A DNA stretch of 5,590 nt. It comes from Actinomycetota bacterium (lineage in GTDB: Bacteria > Actinomycetota > Aquicultoria > Aquicultorales > Aquicultoraceae). Both the position numbers and the translations under genes were made by a program. Below, in pieces: positions 1 through 4,106 of the stretch (the first letter of the stretch is position 1; each line of letters begins with the position of its first letter). Location of the stretch: the NCBI GenBank assembly GCA_030017355.1, contig JASEIR010000040.1:8888-14477 (forward strand), in the 5' to 3' direction. The notes beneath the pieces were generated by a model that was given only the letters and a program-made list of their open reading frames with translations, searched no databases and was not told the origin of the DNA.

Positions 1-61
1 ACAATCCTTTAAGAAACTCCCAATAATCAGGGCTTTCAAAGATCTTGGCCTTATTATGCAT
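1..61 (-). CDS. N-terminal fragment of an unidentified protein, cut by the window edge
   Basis: An ATG at 61-59 opens a minus-strand frame that stays open to the left edge, giving 20 residues (MHNKAKIFESPDYWEFLKGL). I do not recognise the family. The peptide is hydrophilic with a normal residue mix and shows no signal sequence, so a cytoplasmic protein is likely. In the same frame a TAA lies 39 nt upstream (about 101-103), and no ATG, GTG or TTG lies between, so this is the first usable start. Support comes from a well-spaced promoter-like pair upstream (98-126). Against it, no good Shine-Dalgarno sequence precedes the ATG; only a weak ACGGA is present. It could also be a gene remnant. The fragment is too short to assign any function. 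Confidence 0.45.
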   Translation of the reverse strand, partial: MHNKAKIFESPDYWEFLKGL

Positions 62-97
62 TAGTATAATCCGTCTTAGACTAGTATATCTAGGGCT

Positions 98-126
98 ATG
101 TTAATATATGGTACTCGTGAAGTCAA
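98..126 (-). promoter_or_regulatory. Sigma-A/70-like promoter for the left-edge gene
   Basis: On the minus strand a -35 TTGACT (126-121) is followed after exactly 17 nt by a -10 TAACAT (103-98). Transcription would start near position 91-92, leaving about 30 nt of leader before the ATG at 61. A partly symmetric CTAG-N5-CTAG (81-93) lies right at the expected start site and could be an operator. The promoter lies beyond the 3' end of the NHL operon, so the left-edge gene is probably its own transcription unit. Confidence 0.45.
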
Positions 127-132
127 GCACTA

Positions 133-165
133 TCTTGAAAAATTTTCAAGAGATTTTTTAAAATC
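133..165. repeat. AT-rich palindrome pair, terminator-like on the plus strand
   Basis: A perfect 9-bp inverted repeat (TCTTGAAAA at 133-141, TTTTCAAGA at 143-151) is followed by GA and six T residues (154-159). The T-run is itself part of a second small palindrome (152-165). Read on the plus strand it resembles a weak intrinsic terminator, but no plus-strand gene lies upstream in the window. On the minus strand no U-run follows the hairpin. It may instead be a protein site or simply AT-rich structured DNA. Confidence 0.35.
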
Positions 166-192
166 CTTACGCTTAATAAATAGAAATACAAG

Positions 193-204
193 AGGAAGCT
201 TCCT
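193..204. repeat. Perfect 12-bp palindrome
   Basis: AGGAAGCTTCCT is a perfect uninterrupted palindrome. It could be a protein-binding site, but nothing adjacent fixes a role. It is listed because it is one of a run of symmetric elements in this intergenic region. Confidence 0.4.
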
Positions 205-228
205 GAACTGGCAAAACTTATCTATCCC

Positions 229-327
229 TTATTCTTGATATGGCACATCTTGGAAACCCAAGATGTGCCATGCGCTGACTGCCACAACGCAACTTGCAGA
301 AACCAAGATGTGACATATCAAGAATAA
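229..327. repeat. Three-armed inverted repeat (two competing hairpins)
   Basis: The outer arms, 229-253 and 303-327, are 25-nt inverted repeats with a single mismatch (G243 against A313). A third, shorter arm at 258-271 is a perfect 14-bp complement of 240-253 across a 4-nt loop (AAAC). The left arm can therefore pair with either the near arm (14 bp, tight loop) or the far arm (24 of 25 bp). The two same-sense arms also form an imperfect direct repeat that includes GAAACC upstream. Structures like this occur in REP/BIME-type repeats, miniature inverted-repeat elements and alternative RNA folds. Lying past the 3' end of the NHL operon, it could act as a transcript 3' end. No transposase and no clear target duplication is seen. 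Confidence 0.75.
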
Positions 328-376
328 AATGCCAAATTTTGCTAAATAAATCGGACGGATGAACCCGATATGATTA

Positions 377-395
377 CTAGTCCAATTTGGACTAG
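377..395. repeat. Perfect 9-bp inverted repeat with one central base
   Basis: CTAGTCCAA and TTGGACTAG flank a single T. The compact dyad is typical of an operator for a dimeric regulator, but no promoter is clearly placed next to it. As RNA it could form a 7-bp hairpin with an AATTT loop. Confidence 0.5.
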
Positions 396-457
396 CTACA
401 TAATAATACTTCACCTTCTCTAGGTCAAGCTCCTTAAAAGCTCTTATTCAAGTGCTT

Positions 458-478
458 TGGTACTTTGCGCAGGTACCA
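458..478. repeat. Short inverted repeat just past the NHL gene
   Basis: TGGTAC (458-463) and GTACCA (473-478) enclose a 9-nt loop, 32 nt downstream of the NHL stop codon. On the minus strand it could form a small hairpin, but it is not followed by a U-tract, so a terminator call is not justified. Confidence 0.3.
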
Positions 479-509
479 TGAGCTGTCGCAATGGCAGTCC
501 CAGTCAATA

Positions 510-1946
510 CTATGCTGATTTCCCTTCTAACCCGCTTATAAACTCATCATAAGACAGCGTAACGATATCATTCTCATCGGCAGCCTTCTGAAGCAGGTTA
601 TCTTCAGTAAGTATCGTAACTTTCTTAAACCTCATTTGAGCTGCAAATAGCTTAGCAGATTCACCGCTTAAACCGTATGCATCCGCAAGTTTTTCTATAT
701 CCTCAGCGGAGTATTCGGCCGCCCGTAAAACTCTACCCAGCTTGACATTATCATGAACCTGATCGCTCAGCTTTTCATATAATGTATCAGTTACATATAT
801 CCTTCCAGTTGCTTTAGCTAAAGCGGCAATCCTCCCATCATCAATTGCTCTCCGCAGGAATACCTCGTCAGCAAAGAAGACAAACTTGCGCCTGCGAAGC
901 AGAGCAAGAAGCGGTATCAACAAGAAAACCAAGAACCATGGTACGTAGCGGCGTGCAAAGGTAACGGGTGTTATAACCGGGCTCGGTATCCTTACTACTT
1001 GCACCCGATCATTAAACTTATCAGCAACAGCAAATAGCTCGCCGCCCATAGAGGCTATTCCACCCGGGTAATAGAACTGCCCATCCTCTTTACCCCACTC
1101 TCCAACTACTCCTCGCTGGCGCCCGCTGGTATCAAACATATATATCTCGCCATTAAAGGCATCCATCACATAAAGGAGGCCATCATCGGCAAGGGTTACA
1201 CTAACCGGCAGGCCGAACTTTCTTTCCCTAGACATAATAGCTTTTTGCGGATTAACTGGGGATCCAACATCCCAAAGATGTTTTCCCTCTTTGCTATAAG
1301 CGCTCAAACGGTAATTCATTGAATCGGCTACATATATGTTGCCTTTGCTGTCAACTGCAATACCTGTTGGGCGATTGAATTGACCTTTACCTCGGCCCTT
1401 TACGCCAAAAGCGTTTAGAAGCTTGCCGTTAAGGTCTCCAATCATTACCCCCCGATCAGTTGTAACGTATAGTTTATTATCTTTAGTTGTAGCCGCAAGC
1501 GGCCTTGGTACATTAATCTCCCATATAGGTTGCTTTTTGGCGTTAAAAATCGTAATTTTATTCCGTGTATGCTGCAACACATAAATACGTCCGTCATCAC
1601 TTACAGTGATTGCACTTGGAAGCTGGATCTCGCCCCTGCCTGTGCCGCTTTTGCCAAATCTGGTAACATATTTGCCGTTTTTGTCAAAAACAAGAATTCG
1701 GTTTTTAAATGTGTCTGTAACATAAAGATTGCCCTGTTTGTCAACCGCCACTTCTGTTGGCCTATACAGCCTATCCGGGCCTACTCCATATATCGAGAAT
1801 ATATGCGCATAGCCCTTAGGCTGCTTAATACCAACAGCCTGCGTTGGCCTTGTTAACATATAATAAAGACCAATCAAACCTACCAGTATAGCCAGCAAAA
1901 TAATCAAGATGACTATGTACTTCCTGTTGCTCTGAGGAATAGCCAA
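510..1946 (-). CDS. Membrane-anchored NHL beta-propeller protein with C-terminal PIN-like domain
   Basis: 478 residues. The N-terminus is basic (NRKY), followed by a membrane segment at about 11-30. Residues 45-320 hold roughly six NHL blades, each with the pattern RPT-x-VAVD-x-x-GNLYV-x-D-x-x-NR-x-x-x-F. The clearest are at 60-97 and 190-226; others start near 108, 147, 246 and 292. A second membrane segment (335-350) is followed by RRRK. By the positive-inside rule the propeller is outside and the last 127 residues (352-478) are in the cytoplasm. That tail resembles a PIN fold: a strand ending in D360, E391 in LYEKL, an LSGESAKLFAAQ helix (E429), then TILTED (D449) and a closing strand. NHL propellers usually bind proteins or other ligands. 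The start is a TTG at 1946-1944; a TAA in the same frame lies 18 nt upstream and no other start codon is available. The gene is 18 nt behind the TPR gene, so the two are very likely co-transcribed. NHL and topology are confident; the PIN-like call is inference. Confidence 0.9.
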   Translation of the reverse strand: MAIPQSNRKYIVILIILLAILVGLIGLYYMLTRPTQAVGIKQPKGYAHIFSIYGVGPDRLYRPTEVAVDKQGNLYVTDTFKNRILVFDKNGKYVTRFGKSGTGRGEIQLPSAITVSDDGRIYVLQHTRNKITIFNAKKQPIWEINVPRPLAATTKDNKLYVTTDRGVMIGDLNGKLLNAFGVKGRGKGQFNRPTGIAVDSKGNIYVADSMNYRLSAYSKEGKHLWDVGSPVNPQKAIMSRERKFGLPVSVTLADDGLLYVMDAFNGEIYMFDTSGRQRGVVGEWGKEDGQFYYPGGIASMGGELFAVADKFNDRVQVVRIPSPVITPVTFARRYVPWFLVFLLIPLLALLRRRKFVFFADEVFLRRAIDDGRIAALAKATGRIYVTDTLYEKLSDQVHDNVKLGRVLRAAEYSAEDIEKLADAYGLSGESAKLFAAQMRFKKVTILTEDNLLQKAADENDIVTLSYDEFISGLEGKSA

Positions 1947-1952
1947 GTCAAA

Positions 1953-1958
1953 CCCCCC
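1953..1958 (-). promoter_or_regulatory. Ribosome binding site for the NHL gene (TTG start)
   Basis: A GGGGGG run on the minus strand lies 6 nt before the TTG at 1946-1944, inside the 18-nt gap after the TPR stop codon. It supports the rare TTG start. Confidence 0.6.
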
Positions 1959-1964
1959 TAGACC

Positions 1965-2621
1965 TTATTTCTTAAGCTTAACCCCAAGCCTAACCAGAGC
2001 ATCTTTTGCTTCTTGGTTTGTTGGGTCGTAATCTAAAATACTGCGGTACTGCTCTATGGCATTTTTAGTTTCACCAGCTTTTTCATAGGCGCGTGCAAGT
2101 GCTATAACAACATATGTTGCTTCAGGCCCTTCAGATAGCGCCCCATAATATGCCTTTATTGCATCTTTATACTTGCCCTCCCGCATATATATCTCACCAA
2201 GCTCGTAATATGCTTGCTGATACACGTCAGCTAACCCGGTGTTTAGCTTTACGCATTTATTAAGGGCAGCAATTGCTTCTTCTGTATCACCTGCTCTACT
2301 TCTTGCAACGCCAAGGGCATAATAGGCGGTTGCATTGTTGTTATCAAGCTTTACAGCAATGCTTGCCTCCTCGATAGCTTCGTTATAGCGGCCGGCCCTG
2401 CTATAAGCAAGGCTTAACATAATCCTTGCTTTAACGCTGGTAGGGCTTGACTTTACAGCTGCTTCGGCATCCATTATTTCGCGCTCTACCTCAGTCCTTG
2501 GCGTAGTCGGCTGGTTATATAAGACTGCTTTAACAACAAATATCAAGGCTACTCCTATTGCAATAACAGCTAAAAAGACCAGGATGCGCAGGGCAAACCC
2601 CAAAAGCTTTTCATTTCGCAT
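1965..2621 (-). CDS. Membrane-anchored TPR-repeat protein
   Basis: 218 residues. A short basic N-terminus leads into one membrane segment (about 10-33), then a linker and about four tetratricopeptide repeats at roughly 63-96, 97-130, 135-168 and 169-202. Each carries the typical pattern of a small residue at position 8 and A-I near the end of the second helix (YNEAIEEA, TEEAIAAL, YKDAIKAY, TKNAIEQY). The soluble part is predicted to be outside because the positive charge sits before the membrane segment. TPR arrays are protein-binding scaffolds, so this may hold together an envelope complex, perhaps with the NHL protein encoded 18 nt downstream. The ATG (2621-2619) is preceded by AAAGGGGG at 2641-2634, a somewhat long 12-nt spacing. 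The 80-bp gap upstream holds only a weak promoter-like pair (TTGGAA 2678-2673, TAAAAT 2657-2652, 15-nt spacer). The specific partner and process cannot be read from the sequence. Confidence 0.9.
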   Translation of the reverse strand: MRNEKLLGFALRILVFLAVIAIGVALIFVVKAVLYNQPTTPRTEVEREIMDAEAAVKSSPTSVKARIMLSLAYSRAGRYNEAIEEASIAVKLDNNNATAYYALGVARSRAGDTEEAIAALNKCVKLNTGLADVYQQAYYELGEIYMREGKYKDAIKAYYGALSEGPEATYVVIALARAYEKAGETKNAIEQYRSILDYDPTNQEAKDALVRLGVKLKK

Positions 2622-2701
2622 ACCTGTTATTAACCCCCTTTAAAACCTACTATTTTATTCAGCCATTTATTATTCCAATATGGTATATATCGGCATAAAA
2701 T

Positions 2702-3238
2702 TTATTGAACCTTCCATGGCTGACTCTTTAGGGTAACGCCGCCCCAAAACTTCTCTATATCCTTGCCGCCAATCTTTCCGCTTTCACGTCCTTCAACTTG
2801 AAGTTTAAGCTTTTTTATGTTTGGAAATTGAGCAAGCGTGTTAGTGATTGCGGCAATGACTAGCTGTTGGTCAAATTCAGAAGCTTTAAAATTTAGCACG
2901 CTTCGTTCAAAGTTAACTATAGCGGTATCGCTTTCAATCTTTACATCCAAAACTTTTGTAATAGGGATAGCTGGCTTATATTCCTTGACCACGTTCGGGG
3001 CTTCAAAGATTTGCCTTACAGCCTCGGCGGGGCCGAATTTTGATTTTTCGATTTCGCGCGTTTCTTCAATCAGCATTCCATTAGCGGGATAGCAGATATT
3101 AATCTGAACTAGATCTTCTTGGTTTTGCAGTCTTTGGGAAACTTCTCTTGCAACTTTGCTTTCTCTCGAGCAACCGGTAATTAATAATGCTGCCAGCGTA
3201 GCTGACAAAATAGCAAAATAAACTAATTTTTTCACCAT
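2702..3238 (-). CDS. GerMN-domain lipoprotein
   Basis: 178 residues. A lipoprotein signal peptide (KK, hydrophobic 5-20, lipobox ITGC with Cys23) predicts a lipid anchor on the outer face of the membrane. Residues about 44-152 match the GerMN pattern: an opening strand VQINICYP, an EETREIE segment, AEAVRQIFEAP, an IP-x-TKVLDVKIES strand, AIVNFERSVLNF, then AAITNTLAQFPNIKKLKLQVEG. GerMN is named from the spore germination protein GerM but is also common in lipoproteins of non-sporulating Gram-positive bacteria, so sporulation is not implied. Upstream AAGGGGAG (3247-3240) lies only 1 nt from the ATG (3238-3236). The next codon is a GTG (3235-3233), whose spacing is better and which would give the common MKK start, so the true start may be one codon later. 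No clear promoter is seen in the 218-bp gap upstream; read-through from the FxLYD gene is possible. The TPR gene follows after 80 bp. Confidence 0.88.
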   Translation of the reverse strand: MVKKLVYFAILSATLAALLITGCSRESKVAREVSQRLQNQEDLVQINICYPANGMLIEETREIEKSKFGPAEAVRQIFEAPNVVKEYKPAIPITKVLDVKIESDTAIVNFERSVLNFKASEFDQQLVIAAITNTLAQFPNIKKLKLQVEGRESGKIGGKDIEKFWGGVTLKSQPWKVQ

Positions 3239-3456
3239 TCTCCCCTTACGGTTCTAAGCGCCAAAAAATCCTAGACTAATAAGCCGCCTTTTGCATCTAT
3301 TGCTTTGCTGTTTTCATCACTGCCCTGATTGTGAAGATTATCTTTAATAAAAGAACAAAAATGCCGGCCTATGCTTTACCTTTACTTCCTCAAGAAATTT
3401 GCAATGCCCTCTGTCGCTTACGTTTACCCAGCAGCATTAGCCTAGCTTAATATATG
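3239..3456. other. Intergenic gap between the FxLYD-type and GerMN lipoprotein genes
   Basis: 218 bp with no supported gene on either strand. The longest minus-strand ATG frame noticed is 15 codons (3435 to about 3388) and lacks a ribosome binding site. No GC-rich terminator follows the FxLYD stop; only a weak TTAGC/GCTAA pairing is seen. Small AT-rich symmetric sequences occur (AAGATTATCTT near 3334-3344). No -35/-10 pair with good spacing was found for the GerMN gene. Confidence 0.6.
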
Positions 3457-3882
3457 CTAATCGAATTTAGCATCGATGACAGTAAGTGTTGACTTATCGC
3501 CAACCTCGTCAAGACCAAAACCTGTCGGGATTTCAAACTCTCTTGTCTCGCCAGGCTTTACGTCGTTTATGGTACACTTGCCAAAAACAATATTTTTGCC
3601 CTTGGTTCTAACATCAGATGCAACTATGGTTGCTGAGATAAGATTTCTGTCTGTTCCGTTGGTAAGCGAGCCGAAAATTCTTACAAGACCTTCGTCGTTT
3701 GGATAACGAGTGATAAAATCAACTTTAAGTTTGCTAATAAGCTGCGATTTTTGCTCTTTGGTTAACACTGAGGGCTTTTCTGCACTGGCACCAACAGAAC
3801 TCCCTGGTGAGCTGCAGCTGGAGAGAATGATAACGGCAAGACACAAAACGGTGCTTAAAACCAACAACTTACAGCGAGACAT
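3457..3882 (-). CDS. FxLYD-type lipoprotein
   Basis: 141 residues from the ATG at 3882-3880. The start is fixed by an ideal AGGAGG 7 nt upstream and by a complete lipoprotein signal peptide (MSRCK, hydrophobic stretch, lipobox LSSC with Cys23). A longer in-frame reading from a TTG at 3969 is rejected because that codon lies in the -35 box of the best promoter. After a Ser/Gly/Ala-rich linker (24-40), residues about 60-141 form a predicted all-beta domain. It contains VRIFGSLTN, ATIVASDVRTKGK, a cysteine strand, then VKPGETREFEI. The order G-x-x-x-N, a middle strand pair and a PGE/F motif matches FxLYD-type domains found on exported lipoproteins. Their ligand is generally unknown. The gene is transcribed away from the O-antigen ligase-like gene. 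The lipoprotein call is firm, the domain family fairly likely, the function unknown. Confidence 0.85.
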   Translation of the reverse strand: MSRCKLLVLSTVLCLAVIILSSCSSPGSSVGASAEKPSVLTKEQKSQLISKLKVDFITRYPNDEGLVRIFGSLTNGTDRNLISATIVASDVRTKGKNIVFGKCTINDVKPGETREFEIPTGFGLDEVGDKSTLTVIDAKFD

Positions 3883-3889
3883 TAGCAAA

Positions 3890-3895
3890 CCTCCT
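3890..3895 (-). promoter_or_regulatory. Strong Shine-Dalgarno site deciding the FxLYD-type gene start
   Basis: AGGAGG on the minus strand, 7 nt before the ATG at 3882-3880. It is the best ribosome binding site in the window and argues for this start over the upstream in-frame TTG. Confidence 0.85.
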
Positions 3896-3940
3896 AGCAA
3901 AGAGATCATTTTAGACTTCTTTGCAACAGCAAACAGGCAA

Positions 3941-3969
3941 ATAATAGCAAAAAGGTCATTGTTAGTCAA
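3941..3969 (-). promoter_or_regulatory. Main candidate promoter for the FxLYD-type gene
   Basis: TTGACT (3969-3964), a 17-nt spacer, then TATTAT (3946-3941) on the minus strand. The expected start near 3934 leaves a leader of about 50 nt before the ATG. It is the closest match to a housekeeping promoter in this region. Confidence 0.6.
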
Positions 3970-3986
3970 CCAAGAAATAGTATAAA
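3959..3986 (+). promoter_or_regulatory. Candidate promoter for the O-antigen ligase-like gene
   Basis: TTGTTA (3959-3964), a 16-nt spacer, then TATAAA (3981-3986), with an expected leader of over 110 nt. An alternative pair is TTGGAA (3987-3992) with TATAGC (4010-4015), spacer 17. Both are moderate matches; which is used cannot be settled by eye. Confidence 0.35.
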
Positions 3987-4008
3987 TTGGAATAAGCTAT
4001 AATATCAA
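3979..4008 (-). promoter_or_regulatory. Second candidate promoter for the FxLYD-type gene
   Basis: TTGATA (4008-4003), an 18-nt spacer, then TATACT (3984-3979) on the minus strand. It would start about 38 nt upstream of the first candidate. Its -10 box overlaps the -10 of a plus-strand candidate and its -35 lies within an inverted repeat (3996-4015). Confidence 0.4.
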
Positions 4009-4015
4009 CTATAGC
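3996..4015. repeat. Inverted repeat over divergent promoter elements, possible operator
   Basis: GCTATA (3996-4001) and TATAGC (4010-4015) are separated by 8 nt. The dyad covers the -35 of the upstream minus-strand promoter and the alternative plus-strand -10, so a protein bound here could affect both directions. The role is inferred from position only. Confidence 0.3.
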
Positions 4016-4036
4016 CTGTTAAATTAATAGAAAAAT

Positions 4037-4063
4037 TTTACAGCCACTACTTACGGCTGTTAA
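4037..4063. repeat. Hairpin in the leader of the O-antigen ligase-like gene
   Basis: ACAGCC (4040-4045) and GGCTGT (4055-4060) enclose a 9-nt loop. The stem extends by two more pairs past one mismatch (4037-4045 with 4055-4063). It would lie in the leader, about 44 nt before the ATG. No U-run follows on the plus strand, so it is not an intrinsic terminator; it could be an operator or a leader structure. Confidence 0.35.
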
Positions 4064-4106
4064 CACTGCTGAAAAACTTGCAGGAAATATAAGCTATCGG
4101 AGTGTT

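Larger units (their letters stand above)
62..509. other. Non-coding, palindrome-rich intergenic region
   Basis: About 450 bp without a convincing gene, between the 3' end of the NHL gene and the start of the left-edge gene. It contains at least six inverted repeats: 81-93, 133-151 (with an overlapping AT palindrome at 152-165), 193-204, 229-327, 377-395 and 458-478. No classic GC-rich hairpin plus U-tract is seen on the minus strand to end the NHL operon. A 61-codon minus-strand frame (414-229, GTG start) crosses the region. Its second half is encoded by the inverted-repeat arms and it has no properly spaced ribosome binding site, so I do not call it a gene. Confidence 0.7.

Noticed and set aside
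133..159. Intrinsic terminator on the plus strand
   Set aside because: The hairpin plus T6 looks right in form, but the stem is AT-rich and no plus-strand gene precedes it; kept only as a repeat.
229..327. CRISPR array
   Set aside because: The arms are inverted rather than regularly spaced direct repeats, there are no spacers of uniform size and no cas genes.
229..414. 61-codon minus-strand frame with a GTG start and a hydrophobic second half
   Set aside because: Its second half is encoded by the three-armed inverted repeat, the only nearby AAGGAG is about 15 nt from the GTG, and I recognise no family. A small membrane protein cannot be fully excluded.
1530..1856. 108-codon plus-strand frame
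   Set aside because: It lies opposite the NHL repeats and shows no ribosome binding site or family features; it is a shadow of the real gene.
3388..3435. 15-codon basic minus-strand frame in the gap before the GerMN gene
   Set aside because: It is very short, has no ribosome binding site and resembles nothing known.
3883..3969. 29-residue N-terminal extension of the FxLYD-type lipoprotein from a TTG at 3969
   Set aside because: The TTG is part of the -35 box of the best promoter, and the internal ATG at 3882 has an ideal AGGAGG and begins a complete lipoprotein signal peptide.
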